Translations under genes and position numbers: made by a program
Shown here: positions 53,284-62,725 of the stretch, piece by piece
Layout of the letters: each line of letters begins with the position of its first letter
Position numbering within the stretch: position 1 is the first letter of the stretch
The notes under the pieces: model-generated
Databases searched by the model: none
What the model saw: only the letters and a program-made list of their open reading frames with translations
What the model was told of the DNA's origin: nothing
Origin: Actinoalloteichus hymeniacidonis
GTDB taxonomy: Bacteria; Actinomycetota; Actinomycetes; Mycobacteriales; Pseudonocardiaceae
Assembly: GCF_014203365.1 (NCBI RefSeq)
Contig: NZ_JACHIS010000001.1
Location: 5,270,001-5,334,000 of the forward strand
Reading direction: 5' to 3'
DNA: 64,000 bases

Positions 53284-53610
53284 ATGAGCGAGGAAATGGC
53301 CGAACGCGTGCGCGAGGTGGTCGCCAGCATTCCGGCAGGTCGGGTACTGGCCTACGGCGAGGTGGGCGCCATCGCCGGAGTGCCGTCACCGAGGTACGTC
53401 GGTGCTGTTCTGGCGGACGACGGGGCGGATCTGCCCTGGCATCGGGTGTTGCGGGCCAATGGAACCGTGGCCTCGCATCTGGCAGGCCGACAGCTGGAGT
53501 TGCTGGCGGCGGAGGGCGTCCTGGCCGAGAACAGTCGGGTGGACATGTCCCGCTACCGGTGGACGGACGGGTTGGCCGCGGCGCCGACCGCCGAAGAAGG
53601 CCTGTGGTGA
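53284..53610 (+). CDS. alkyltransferase-like protein (Atl)
   Basis: 108 residues of the O6-alkylguanine transferase C-terminal fold. The active-site PCHR is replaced by PWHRV (LPWHRVLRANG), Trp instead of Cys, so it cannot accept the alkyl group but can bind and flag O6-alkylguanine for nucleotide excision repair. LAYGEVGAIAGVPSPRYVG is the DNA-binding helix and the Arg-finger region. The ATG has GGGAG 5 nt upstream; a longer frame upstream is unsupported. Homologue of Rv3204 by recollection. Confidence 0.92.
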   Translation: MSEEMAERVREVVASIPAGRVLAYGEVGAIAGVPSPRYVGAVLADDGADLPWHRVLRANGTVASHLAGRQLELLAAEGVLAENSRVDMSRYRWTDGLAAAPTAEEGLW

Positions 53611-53650
53611 GGCGATGTCCTATGCCCATCGGTGATGCCATTCTTGGCGG

Positions 53651-54487
53651 GTGACCGACGACCAGCCGCTGACCGGGTTCACCATCGGAGTGACCGCCGA
53701 ACGTCGAGCCGCCGAATTGATCGGCCTGCTCGAACGCAAGGGAGCCGAGATCCGTTTCGGTCCGGCGATTCACACCGTGGCGCTGACCGACGATCGCCTG
53801 CTCGCCGATGCGACCGCCTCGGTACTGGCCGCGCCGGTGGACATCGTCGTGGCCATCACCGGGATCGGTTTTCGGGGCTGGTTCGAGGATGCGACGCGGC
53901 TCGGTCTCGGTGAGCGACTGCTGACGCACCTGAGCCCGGCCACGATCCTGGCCCGGGGTCCCAAGGCCCGTGGCGCGGTGCGGGGCGCGGGTCTGCCTGA
54001 TCCGTGGACCGCCGAAGGCGAGACGGTCGCGGAGGTGATGCAGCGTCTACGGGAGATCGGGGTCGCCGGGCGGCGCGTCGTGGTGCAGGTCCACGGGGAT
54101 CCGATGCCGGAGCTGCTCGCCGAGCTGCGGTCCGCCGGTGCCGAGGTGGTTCCGGTGACGGTGTACCGCTGGACCGACCCGGTCGACCTCGCTCCGTTGG
54201 ACGCGTTGATCGAGGCGGCGGCGGCCCAGGAACTCGACGCGGTGACCTTCACCAGCGCGCCCGCCGCGACCAATTTCCTGACCCGCGCCGACCGGATCGG
54301 CCATGGGCCCGCGCTTCGCCGAGCGGCGCATCGGCGACTTCTGCTGGCCTGCGTCGGATCGGTCACCGCCGCACCACTACAGGCCGAGGGCCTGCCCTGC
54401 CTGCTACCAGAGCGGTCGAGGACCGCAGCCCTGGTGCGCGCGGTGGTCGACGAACTGCCTCGCCGCCGCGAAAGCGACCGGATTTAA
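53651..54487 (+). CDS. uroporphyrinogen-III synthase-like protein
   Basis: 278 residues of the HemD fold: GFTIGVTAERRAAELIGLLE at the start, ITGIGFRGWF, VVQVHGDPMPELLAELRSAG, TFTSAPAATNF and LLACVGSVTAAPLQAEGL. Cyclises hydroxymethylbilane to uroporphyrinogen III; as a stand-alone gene away from the hem operon it may be a paralogue with another role. GTG lies 6 nt after CATTCT, a leaderless candidate. Confidence 0.82.
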   Translation: MTDDQPLTGFTIGVTAERRAAELIGLLERKGAEIRFGPAIHTVALTDDRLLADATASVLAAPVDIVVAITGIGFRGWFEDATRLGLGERLLTHLSPATILARGPKARGAVRGAGLPDPWTAEGETVAEVMQRLREIGVAGRRVVVQVHGDPMPELLAELRSAGAEVVPVTVYRWTDPVDLAPLDALIEAAAAQELDAVTFTSAPAATNFLTRADRIGHGPALRRAAHRRLLLACVGSVTAAPLQAEGLPCLLPERSRTAALVRAVVDELPRRRESDRI

Positions 54488-54674
54488 CCCCTGACCATCC
54501 CGAAGTTGTGGCAAGGTGCGTTGTGGTCGACGACCGATCCCAGCCGATCGGGCCAGAGCGGGCCGCTCTCGGCGTCACGTAACTCTCCCGTATCGAAATT
54601 TTCAAATCGCTTTTCTCGCCCTTAGGATCGCCGGGACTTGCGACCTGGACACAGACGAGACTGGCGGGTACGTG

Positions 54675-55463
54675 ATGCGAAAGCCGGGGATGGACCTCAC
54701 CGGACTCGACCTCACCCAGCCCAACTCCGCCCGCGTGCACGACTACATCCTCGGCGGAGCACACAATTTCGAGGTGGATCGGCGAACCGGCGACGAGATC
54801 CTCTTGGAGAACCCGTGGCTGGCCGAGGCGCTCCGTGAGGACCGGCATTTCCTGAGACGGGCCGTGCGGCACCTCTGCGCGGGCGGCGTCCGGCAGTTCA
54901 TCGACATCGGCTCCGGACTGCCCACCACCGGCAACGTCCACGAGATCGCACAGCAGACCGCCGAGGACGCCGTGGTGGTCTACGTCGACATCGACCCGCT
55001 CGTCGTCGCCCACAGCCTGGAACTACTCGCGGACAATCCTCGGGCCACCGCGATCCTCGGCGACGTCCGCGAATCCCGTCGGATCCTGGCCGACCCCACC
55101 GTGAACGCGCTGCTGGACTTCGAGCAGCCCATCGGCGTGATCCTCGGCGGCGTCCTGCACTTCATCCCCGGCGACGTCGAGCGCGCCCTCGAACCGCTTC
55201 GCAATGCGATGGCACCGGGCAGCCACCTGGTGATCACCCACGCGGGCACGACCAATGCCGTTCGATTCGGCGCGTTACTCCGGAGCTCACGGCCGTCGAT
55301 CACCGTGCGCGACAGCGATGAGATCCTCGCGATGATCCAGGGGCTCACCCTGGTGGAGCCCGGCGTGGTCCCGGTGCCGCTGTGGTGTCCCGAGCAGCCC
55401 GGCCGCACCCTGGAATCCGCGCCGCCCGCGCTCTCCATCGCCTGTGTGGCCCGCCGCGACTGA
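54675..55463 (+). CDS. SAM-dependent methyltransferase (PF04672 type)
   Basis: 262 residues: MDLTGLDLTQPNSARVHDYI then LGGAHNFEVDRR at the start is the PF04672 signature (usually DVxxPSxARVYDYLLGG), IDIGSGLPTTGNVHE is the SAM-binding loop and VYVDIDPLVVAHS the acidic loop. These are common actinomycete methyltransferases with unknown substrates, often near regulators. ATG at 54675 (or GTG one codon before) has only a weak SD. A TAGGAT element at 54623-54628 may be the -10. This gene is not part of the mycobacterial order I recall. Confidence 0.88.
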   Translation: MRKPGMDLTGLDLTQPNSARVHDYILGGAHNFEVDRRTGDEILLENPWLAEALREDRHFLRRAVRHLCAGGVRQFIDIGSGLPTTGNVHEIAQQTAEDAVVVYVDIDPLVVAHSLELLADNPRATAILGDVRESRRILADPTVNALLDFEQPIGVILGGVLHFIPGDVERALEPLRNAMAPGSHLVITHAGTTNAVRFGALLRSSRPSITVRDSDEILAMIQGLTLVEPGVVPVPLWCPEQPGRTLESAPPALSIACVARRD

Positions 55464-55674
55464 TTCGCGACCGGGAAGAACGCCGTCGACGGTCGGCGAA
55501 CCCACACGGCCGTTCTGGGGCGGTTGCGGCGCGGTGTGTAGCGGGCGGCGGTCCCTGCCGGGATCGGACGAGCCGTCGACGATCCGACGTGCCGGGCGAC
55601 GCGGCCTACCCGGCTTGTCCGCGGGTCGAGAAACCCATCCCGACCCGCAGCCGCTCAATGGCGGAAGCCGAGCC

Positions 55675-56469
55675 TCACAACACTTCGAGGATGAACTGGG
55701 CCGCTCGCTCCAACCCGGCCAGCGACTCCGGAGTCGAGCGGGGATGCAGTGCGTTGACGGCGAGCCGGAACAACAATGCGCGCAGTAAGGCCTGCTGCCA
55801 CTCCGGCAGATGCGCCCACCGATGGATCAAGCCCGGGTCTGCCGACCCCCAGGCCAGCCCATCGACGGCCACCACCGCGGCCGCCCATTCCACCGGCCGC
55901 CAATACGGCGTGAAGTCGATCACGGCGGGCGGGCCGTCGCCCGCGAACAACACGTTGCCGAACAGGTCGCCGTGCACCACCTGAGGGCGCAACGCCGTCG
56001 ACCTACGCGAGGTCACCAGCACTTCGAACAGCCTGCCACCGCGTTCGAGGTCCAGATGTGGATCCTCTTCGCCCCAGGCCATCCGGTCGGCCACCGAGAA
56101 CACATCCCGGCGCTCGTCGACGAAGCGAGGCCTCGGCAACCTGGCAGTCGCCCGATGCAGTCGCAGCGATACCGCGATCACCTCATCGTGGCGGGCCTCC
56201 GGCGCACCGGCGAGCACCCTGGTCGCGGTCCAACCCGACACCACCCAACGTCCGTCGGTGGAACGCAGCGGCTTGGCGAGCCGGATGTTCTCCGGCTCCA
56301 ATCCGTCCAGTGTCTTGGCCACCCACGCAGCCTCGGCCGTGTTGGCCACCGGCTTGAGGATGATCTCGCCGCATTGCCACGCACCGGAGGAACTCATCGG
56401 CTCCGGCTCGTCGTCGCGGGCACCGAACGCCGCTCGAACATGAGTCGGCGGGGGGTCCGGTCGTCTCAT
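55675..56469 (-). CDS. TIGR02569 family protein (phosphotransferase-like)
   Basis: 264 residues. HGDLFGNVLFAGDGPPAVIDF has the H-G-D-x6-N and I-D-F pattern of the aminoglycoside phosphotransferase/choline kinase fold, and the N-terminal lobe is reduced (GEIILKPV has the ATP-binding Lys). TIGR02569 is an actinobacterial family of unknown substrate. Starts: ATG at 56469 preceded by GTG, 8 nt after TAGCGT, with no ribosome binding site, hence likely leaderless. Homologue of Rv3205c by recollection. Confidence 0.88.
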   Translation of the reverse strand: MRRPDPPPTHVRAAFGARDDEPEPMSSSGAWQCGEIILKPVANTAEAAWVAKTLDGLEPENIRLAKPLRSTDGRWVVSGWTATRVLAGAPEARHDEVIAVSLRLHRATARLPRPRFVDERRDVFSVADRMAWGEEDPHLDLERGGRLFEVLVTSRRSTALRPQVVHGDLFGNVLFAGDGPPAVIDFTPYWRPVEWAAAVVAVDGLAWGSADPGLIHRWAHLPEWQQALLRALLFRLAVNALHPRSTPESLAGLERAAQFILEVL

Positions 56470-56530
56470 CACAAAGGGGGACGCTACCGGGCTCACACAC
56501 AGGCACGACGCGTCAGTCCCGAACACAGGA

Positions 56531-56557
56531 CGGGGCCGCCGATGATCGACGGCCCCG
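56531..56557 (-). terminator. hairpin terminator after moeZ
   Basis: CGGGGCCG and CGGCCCCG with further CGA/TCG pairs, 21 nt past the moeZ stop. Confidence 0.68.
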
Positions 56558-56577
56558 ACCGCGAAACCGTTCGGGGA

Positions 56578-57747
56578 TCAGTAGGTGGGCAGGCTCGGAT
56601 CCACGTCACGCGCCCAACCCAGCACACCGCCACCGACGTGCACCGCATCCGCGAAACCGGCCCGATGCAGCGCCGCCAACGCCTCCGCCGACCGGACACC
56701 CGACTTGCAGTGCAGTACGATCGGCCGATCCTGCGGCAGCTCCGCGAGCGCGTCACCGGACAGGATCCGATCCTTGGGGATCAACACCGAACCGGGAATG
56801 CGGACGATCTCGAACTCGTGCGGCTCCCGCACATCGACGAGGGTGAACTCGCCGCCGCCGTCGAACCGCTCCTTGAGTTCACGCGGAGTGATCGTGTGCC
56901 GGGCCGCCGCCTGCTGCGCGTCATCGGAGACCACACCGCAGAACACGTCGTAGTCGATCAACTCGGTGATCGGCTCCGCCGCCGGGTCCTTGCGGATCTT
57001 GATGGTGCGGTAGCTCATCTCCAGCGCGTCGTAGACCATCAATCGGCCCAGCAACGGCTCGCCGATGCCGACGATCAGCTTGATGGCCTCGTTGACCATG
57101 ATGGAGCCGATCGAGGCGCACAACACGCCGAGCACGCCGCCCTCCGCGCAGGAGGGGACCATTCCCGGCGGCGGGGGCTCTGGGTAGAGGTCGCGATACT
57201 GCGGGCCGTGTTCCGCCCAGAAGACACTCGTCTGGCCCTCGAAACGGAAGATCGACCCCCACACGTACGGCTTGCCCAACAGCACCGCGGCGTCGTTGAC
57301 CAGATACCGGGTGGCGAAGTTGTCCGTGCCGTCCAGGATCAGGTCGTAGTCCCGGAAGATGTCCAGGGCATTGGAGGAGTCCAACCGCACCTTGTGCAGA
57401 TTGACCTGCACGAAGGGGTTGATCTCCGCAATGGAGTCCTTTGCCGACTCGGCCTTGGACCGCCCGATGTCGGACTGACCGTGGATCACCTGCCGGTGCA
57501 GATTCGATTCGTCGACCTCGTCGAAGTCGACAATGCCGAGCGTGCCGACGCCTGCGGCGGCGAGATAGAGCAGCGCCGGGCTGCCCAACCCGCCCGCGCC
57601 GACCACGAGCACCTTCGCGTTCTTCAGCCGCTTCTGCCCGGTCATCCCGACATCGGGGATGATCAGGTGCCTGCTGTAGCGCGCGACCTCTTCCTTGGTC
57701 AACTCCTCCGCAGGTTCGACCAGCGGGGGTAGTGACGGCCCTGGCAT
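56578..57747 (-). CDS. moeZ: adenylyltransferase/sulfurtransferase MoeZ
   Basis: 389 residues. E1-like adenylation domain (VLVVGAGGLGSPALLYLAAAG, DFDEVDESNLHRQ) and a C-terminal rhodanese domain with active Cys in LHCKSGVRS. It activates the C-terminus of sulphur carriers (MoaD, CysO, ThiS) and transfers sulphur for molybdopterin, cysteine and thiamine synthesis. The ATG has GGAGGA 6 nt upstream. Homologue of Rv3206c by recollection. Confidence 0.96.
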   Translation of the reverse strand: MPGPSLPPLVEPAEELTKEEVARYSRHLIIPDVGMTGQKRLKNAKVLVVGAGGLGSPALLYLAAAGVGTLGIVDFDEVDESNLHRQVIHGQSDIGRSKAESAKDSIAEINPFVQVNLHKVRLDSSNALDIFRDYDLILDGTDNFATRYLVNDAAVLLGKPYVWGSIFRFEGQTSVFWAEHGPQYRDLYPEPPPPGMVPSCAEGGVLGVLCASIGSIMVNEAIKLIVGIGEPLLGRLMVYDALEMSYRTIKIRKDPAAEPITELIDYDVFCGVVSDDAQQAAARHTITPRELKERFDGGGEFTLVDVREPHEFEIVRIPGSVLIPKDRILSGDALAELPQDRPIVLHCKSGVRSAEALAALHRAGFADAVHVGGGVLGWARDVDPSLPTY

Positions 57748-57869
57748 CGGCGGTCCTCCTCGGATAAGCGCACACACCTTCTGCTGCTTATACAACGCGG
57801 TAACCGGCCCACGACATTCCGCTCCCAGCATCTAGGACGGCTTGCCGACTGCCGAGGCAGAAGCATCGC

Positions 57870-58922
57870 TCAGGGCGCGGGCCAGCCGTTGGGTTCGCAG
57901 ACCTTGCCATCGGCGACGTAGGCCTGCGGCGACAACTGGGCGAGCACGTCGTTGGACAGGCTCCAGCTCTGCTGCATCATGATCGGCGCGGGATCGCCGT
58001 CGACCGCGCAGGGCACGTGCTGGCGGCGACCGAGGGCGTGTCCCACCTCGTGATTGATCAGGTACTGCCGGTAGCGGGTGGTCTCGCCCTGGAAGTCGCG
58101 GGCGCCGCGCACCCAGCGGGCGGCGTTGAGGTAGACCATCTCCTCGATCCGGCAGGAAGCCTCGTACTCGACGCCGCCGCTGCAACGCTCCTCGGCCAGG
58201 GACTGCGAGACGAGGATCACCCGGAAATCGGGGACGACCCCGGAAGTCTCGTCGACCCGCCGGATCCCGATGTTCTGCACGTCGGGGTGGCCGTTGCCGA
58301 TCCAGCTGCGCTCATCGGACAGTGTGTCCTGCACCATCGTCGAGAAACCGTCCTCATCGACGGGAACATTGAGCCCGTCCTCGACCTCGACGGTGTAGTC
58401 GTAGGTGTCGCCGGTGGCCACTCCGAGCATCTCGGTCGTGCCAGGTAGGACCCGATAGCTGCGATTGCCGGTCTCGGGGAACGGACCGCCGCCCGGCAGT
58501 TCGGCCGCGATGATCGAGGGATCGAACTGCGCTCCAGGCATCGCCTCGTTGACGGCGGGATCGGGCGCGGACCCGGCCTCCCCGTTCTCCGGCGGCGTGG
58601 CGTCCTCGGCCGGCTCGTTCCGGCCCTGTCCGGCGTTGCCCAGTGCGACGTCGCCCTGCGGAGCCGCCGGGCTACGAGCCACGTCCAGCACGATGAACAG
58701 CGAGAGCACCAACAGCAACGGCAACGCGTAGAGCCGCCAGCCGTACACGGCCAGCAGACCCCGCCGCCCACGGGCTTCCTCCTGCGCGCGGGATTTGACG
58801 TCCCGATCGCGCGCGGACCGCTCTACGTCGGGACGCCAGTCGGCGGCCAGTGGCTCCGCCGAGGTTCGACGGTCACCACGCCGGTCCCGGCGTCCGCTTG
58901 GTCGCCGCTGGGTCGAGGCCAC
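57870..58922 (-). CDS. DUF3152 metzincin-like protein 1
   Basis: 350 residues. A basic cytoplasmic N-terminus, one TM helix (LYALPLLLVLSLFIVLDVA), an extracellular spacer and a DUF3152 domain with HEVGHALGRRQH, the HExxHxxGxxH zinc motif of metzincins. Conserved Cys pairs (RCSGGVEYEASC and HVPC ... KVC) suggest disulphides outside the cell. Function unknown. GTG start has AGGAAG 2 nt before it. First of two paralogues in tandem. Confidence 0.9.
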   Translation of the reverse strand: MASTQRRPSGRRDRRGDRRTSAEPLAADWRPDVERSARDRDVKSRAQEEARGRRGLLAVYGWRLYALPLLLVLSLFIVLDVARSPAAPQGDVALGNAGQGRNEPAEDATPPENGEAGSAPDPAVNEAMPGAQFDPSIIAAELPGGGPFPETGNRSYRVLPGTTEMLGVATGDTYDYTVEVEDGLNVPVDEDGFSTMVQDTLSDERSWIGNGHPDVQNIGIRRVDETSGVVPDFRVILVSQSLAEERCSGGVEYEASCRIEEMVYLNAARWVRGARDFQGETTRYRQYLINHEVGHALGRRQHVPCAVDGDPAPIMMQQSWSLSNDVLAQLSPQAYVADGKVCEPNGWPAP

Positions 58923-58986
58923 GGCTTCCTCTCTCTCGTCTGCGTGCACGGTCCCCCGACCTGACAACCACGCTGGTCCGTTCGAA

Positions 58987-60084
58987 CTAGTCGATGACGG
59001 GAAACGGCCAGGCATTCGGTCTGCACACGGCACCTTCGGCAGGCACATCCCCGTCGATGTCACCGGCCTCGCCCAACAGGCTCAGATCATCATCGGCCAA
59101 GCTGACCGTCTGGTCCATCATCACCCGCGCCAACTCGCCGTCGGTCCCGCAGGCGACATGACGCAGACCGAGATGATGGCCGACCTCGTGATTGACCATG
59201 TATTGGCGGTAGTCCGCGAGATTCGACTCGTAAGAGTGTGCACCTCGGGCCCAACGCGCCGCATTCAGGTAAGCCCGATCGCCGCCGTCGTCCGACACCA
59301 GGCAGGAGACCTCGAAGGGCATTATCTCGCCACAGGCGGCCGAGGTCGTCTCCTGGGAGGCCAGCGTAATACGAAGATCGGGTTCGGCTCCCGGATCGTC
59401 GGTCCGCTGCATCGTGACCCCGCCCAGCCCGGGCCAGCTGCGAGGGTCGGCCAGCGTCTGATCCACCGATGCGGAGAACGCCTCCTCGTCCATCTCCACC
59501 TCCATCCCGTCCTCGATCTCGACGGTGTAGGTGTGCAGCGCGCCCTCCTCACCGATCACCTCGGTGGAACCGGGCAGCACGCGGAACTCGCCGGAACCCG
59601 TCGCCGGGAAGTCGTCGCCCTCCGGGAGCTGGGCTGCGCCGATCTCCACGTCGACCGGCTCGAACGAGATGGGCCCGTCCGTCGGCTCGGTAGGCGACGG
59701 ACCGCCCCCGGCATCGACGGGCGCCCCATCGGCACCGCCCGCGTTGGCAGGTGGTTCGGCGGGGGTACGCACCACGTCGAACACCACGACGACGGTGAGC
59801 ACCAACAGCAGCGGCAGCGCATAGAGCCGCCAGCCGAACCGGGTGTGCAACCCACGCAATCCGGACGGGTTCTCCGGCTCCTCCGCCGCACGACGTCCGT
59901 GGCCCGTTGCGGGCTGCCAGGAGGCCGCCAGCGGCTCGAGATCGGCGGAACCACCCTCCGATACGCCGTCCGCACGCCCGGTCTGACCGGGCCTGGCACG
60001 GCGCCGAGGTTCGGAGGACTTCGCCGCGACGGGCCTACCGCGAGGGTCGGCGTCGCGACGTGATCCCTGCGAGGTCGACGGCAC
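58987..60084 (-). CDS. DUF3152 metzincin-like protein 2
   Basis: 365 residues, same plan as its neighbour: basic N-terminus, TM helix LYALPLLLVLTVVVVFDVV and a DUF3152 domain with HEVGHHLGLRH, the HExxHxxGxxH motif. The TM segment is nearly identical to that of the first copy, indicating a local duplication; the linker and N-terminus differ. GTG at 60084 is 4 nt past the hydrolase stop; an ATG at 60123 would overlap that gene by 35 nt. Homologue of Rv3207c by recollection. Confidence 0.9.
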   Translation of the reverse strand: MPSTSQGSRRDADPRGRPVAAKSSEPRRRARPGQTGRADGVSEGGSADLEPLAASWQPATGHGRRAAEEPENPSGLRGLHTRFGWRLYALPLLLVLTVVVVFDVVRTPAEPPANAGGADGAPVDAGGGPSPTEPTDGPISFEPVDVEIGAAQLPEGDDFPATGSGEFRVLPGSTEVIGEEGALHTYTVEIEDGMEVEMDEEAFSASVDQTLADPRSWPGLGGVTMQRTDDPGAEPDLRITLASQETTSAACGEIMPFEVSCLVSDDGGDRAYLNAARWARGAHSYESNLADYRQYMVNHEVGHHLGLRHVACGTDGELARVMMDQTVSLADDDLSLLGEAGDIDGDVPAEGAVCRPNAWPFPVID

Positions 60085-60088
60085 TGAA

Positions 60089-61273
60089 TCAGAGTGCCAT
60101 ATCGCCGGAACGGCCCCATCCATCGCCGCCGCCGACCGGCGTGTCGGCCAACCTGCCCACGTCGAGAGCTGCGGAGTGCTTCTCTACCTGCGGCGACGTC
60201 GGCCACGGATTGGCAACCATGCCCAATACGGCCTTGGCCACCAATACCGGTCGCTCCATCTGTGCGACATGACCGGTGAACGGCAGCATCAACAAGCGCC
60301 CATTCGGCAGCGCCGTCGCGGTCCGCAGGGCCTTGCGGGCACTCATCAACCGATCCTCTGTGCCCCAGATCACCAGGGTGGGTGCGGCCACTCTCGGCAG
60401 CACCCGCCACAACGAGCGGTCGCCCCTGGTGAGCCAGAACCGGATCATCGCCGTCGTGGTCCGGTCCAGCGCGGGCCCGGCCCACGAGGTGCGGCCGAGC
60501 CTGGCGATCTCGGCAGCGGCCTCCTCCAGCCGGTGCTTGGGCACCCGGTCCGGTCGGGCGAAGCACAGCCGCATCATCTGCTCCGCCCGCGCCAGCGGGG
60601 TCATCGCGGCCAGCGCCCGCCGCACGGGCTTGCCGACGAACGGCAGGTAGGACAGCGGGAAGCGCGGGTCGGCCAATCGGTCTGGGCTCGGCCGTAGATC
60701 CGGCACGGCAGGCGAGATCAACGTCAGCGTGGCCACGAGGTCGGGGCGGGCGGCCGCGACGATCGAGGCGACCAGTCCACCGAAGGAATTGCCCAGCAGG
60801 TGTACCGGCCTGCCACCCCGGCTCTCCAACAACCGGACCACCGTCCGGACGTGGGCCGCAGGCGTGTACCGGAACCCGTCGGGCGGGGCCGACCGGCCGA
60901 AGCCGGGGAGGTCCACCGCGACACCGCTCATCTGGACCCGCAGCAACCCGGCGAGATCCGTCCAGTTCGACGCCGACCCGGCGAGCCCGTGCAGGTACAC
61001 CGCCGTCTCGGCGTCCGGGTTCTCGGCGGGCGTCTCGCGGACATGAATGGGCGTGCCGTCGACGCGGATCGTCCGGCCCGGCCACGGCCGCTGATTGAGA
61101 TCGAGTGGTGGTAGCGCCGCGTCCGACATCGGCACCCAGGTGAGGTCCGGTCGAGGCGGAACCCGTCTCGGCACGAAACTCGGCCGACGCAGCGCGCGTG
61201 CCGCACCACGCGTCGCCTGCCGCTGCGCTGCCTGCGACTGCCCCGTGGCCCGAGGTGGATTCGACGGTGTCAC
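60089..61273 (-). CDS. alpha/beta hydrolase
   Basis: 394 residues. HGLAGSASNW is the oxyanion-hole segment, LLGNSFGGLVAS the nucleophile elbow (Ser in GNSFGG), WGTEDRLMSARKAL holds the Asp and PFTGHVAQMERP the catalytic His. About 60 residues at the N-terminus are basic and disordered. GTG follows CATGCT by 6 nt. Probably co-transcribed with the DUF3152 gene 4 nt downstream. In M. tuberculosis the recalled position nearby is held by a lipase (lipV), but the gene here is closer to the DUF3152 pair. Confidence 0.9.
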   Translation of the reverse strand: MTPSNPPRATGQSQAAQRQATRGAARALRRPSFVPRRVPPRPDLTWVPMSDAALPPLDLNQRPWPGRTIRVDGTPIHVRETPAENPDAETAVYLHGLAGSASNWTDLAGLLRVQMSGVAVDLPGFGRSAPPDGFRYTPAAHVRTVVRLLESRGGRPVHLLGNSFGGLVASIVAAARPDLVATLTLISPAVPDLRPSPDRLADPRFPLSYLPFVGKPVRRALAAMTPLARAEQMMRLCFARPDRVPKHRLEEAAAEIARLGRTSWAGPALDRTTTAMIRFWLTRGDRSLWRVLPRVAAPTLVIWGTEDRLMSARKALRTATALPNGRLLMLPFTGHVAQMERPVLVAKAVLGMVANPWPTSPQVEKHSAALDVGRLADTPVGGGDGWGRSGDMAL

Positions 61274-61574
61274 CCCTCCAGCATGCGGGAGGATGTCCGT
61301 CCGCTCATCCCGAATCGCTCTCGATCTCGCCACGGCCCCGCGCGTGCGACCCGGGGTCGGACCACTTCGTCGACGACCATGAAACCGCTGTTGTCGGGCC
61401 TCGGTAACCCCTGGGCCTGCACGAACACCCCTGCCATTACCCAAGGTGAGCTACTGACGAGTACGGTCAGGTGGTTCCGACACCCGCCCGAAAACGCCGG
61501 AGGTCTGGAACGAACACCCTGTCGAGTCAGTCAAACTGCACTGCCGGGGGGACGAACTGTCGGGAGGCACAGAA
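61274..61574. other. hydrolase / TetR divergent region
   Basis: 301 bp. No gene. A short inverted repeat CTGAC-N7-GTCAG stands at about 61454-61470, a candidate for TetR autoregulation but too short to be firm. GGGAGG precedes the TetR start by 7 nt. Confidence 0.45.
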
Positions 61575-62216
61575 ATGACCGAGACGGCGCCGCAGGAGAC
61601 CGAGGGCACCGCACGTGGAGTGCGGCTACCGCGCACCGCGCGACGAGCACAGCTCCTCAGCGCCGCCCAGCATGTATTCGTCGCCAACGGGTACCACGCT
61701 GCGGCCATGGACGAGATCGCCGAGCGGGCCGGAGTGAGTAAGCCAGTCCTCTACCAGCACTTTCCCGGCAAGCTCGACCTCTACCTCGCCCTGTTGGAGA
61801 CGCAGGCCGAAGAGTTGGTCAACCGGCTCGACGAGGCCATCGCCTCGACAACGGACAACAAGTTGCGGGTCCACGCAGCGGTGGCCGCCTACTTCGATTT
61901 CGTCAACGGCGAGGGGCACGCCTACCGCTTGGTCTTCGAATCGGACCTGCGCGGCGAACCGGCGGTGGAGAAGGCCATCGAGAACGCGACCTCGCAATGT
62001 GTCGAGACGATCACCAGAGCCGTGACCGCCGATGCGGGGCTCGACGAGGAGAGCGCCAGACTGCTCGCCGTCGGACTGGCCGGATTGAGCCAGGTCACGG
62101 CCCGCTACTGGTTGAACGACGGCCGCGCACTACGCCAAGAGGATGCCGTGGCGCTCATCGCGGGCCTCGCGTGGCGCGGCATCGGCGGCTTCCCGCTGCA
62201 GCAGGCCGAGGCCTAA
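61575..62216 (+). CDS. TetR family regulator
   Basis: 213 residues. The N-terminal helix-turn-helix ALLSAAQHVF-type segment reads QLLSAAQHVFVANGYHAAAMDEIAERAGVSKPVLYQHFPGK in residues 29-69, followed by a helical ligand-binding domain (DEAIASTTDNKLRV, AYFDFVNGEGHAYRLVFESD). Position and DNA-binding helix resemble the mycobacterial FasR-like Rv3208 regulator of fatty acid synthesis, but ligand and targets cannot be told. The ATG has GGGAGG 7 nt upstream. Confidence 0.92.
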   Translation: MTETAPQETEGTARGVRLPRTARRAQLLSAAQHVFVANGYHAAAMDEIAERAGVSKPVLYQHFPGKLDLYLALLETQAEELVNRLDEAIASTTDNKLRVHAAVAAYFDFVNGEGHAYRLVFESDLRGEPAVEKAIENATSQCVETITRAVTADAGLDEESARLLAVGLAGLSQVTARYWLNDGRALRQEDAVALIAGLAWRGIGGFPLQQAEA

Positions 62217-62317
62217 CAGGCGGAGCCCCCCGGGGCGCTGTCCGAACGCGGTCGAGGCTGGCGGTGAGGACCGCGCGGCATGGAAGCTGCTGCCTCGCGG
62301 CCGTCACCGTGCCTGGG

Positions 62318-62548
62318 TCAGCCGCTGATCGCGAAGCCGACTCGTCGCGCGTCGCTCGGGCCGATCTCGACGTAGGCGATGCGCTCGGTCGGGACCATGT
62401 ATCGCCTACCCTTCTCGTCCGACAGGGTGAGCAGGGTCCGCTTGTCACCCAGTGCCTCGGTGATGAGCTTCTCCACCTCATCCGGCGACTGCGAGCTCGT
62501 CAGGACCAGCTCCCGAGAGCTGTCCGCGACGCCGATCTTTACCTCCAC
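62318..62548 (-). CDS. DUF3107 family protein
   Basis: 76 residues, beginning MEVKIGVADSSRELVLTSSQ and ending RVGFAISG. Matches DUF3107 (TB9.4 in M. tuberculosis), a small cytoplasmic protein of unknown function next to the TetR gene. GTG start has GGAGG 5 nt upstream. It converges with the TetR gene. Confidence 0.93.
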   Translation of the reverse strand: MEVKIGVADSSRELVLTSSQSPDEVEKLITEALGDKRTLLTLSDEKGRRYMVPTERIAYVEIGPSDARRVGFAISG

Positions 62549-62725
62549 GCCGACCTCCGGTCGTCGAAATACACGGGTTTCCCAGCCAGGCTAGTCCAGT
62601 TGGACCCGGCGACCGTGCTGCCCCGACCGCCGGTGGGCACGCGGGGAGACGATCTCCCCAGGTCCGCCGGTCGAGCACCAATCCGTCGACATCGGGGTGT
62701 GTCGACCCACAGGTCGGCGGGCGGG

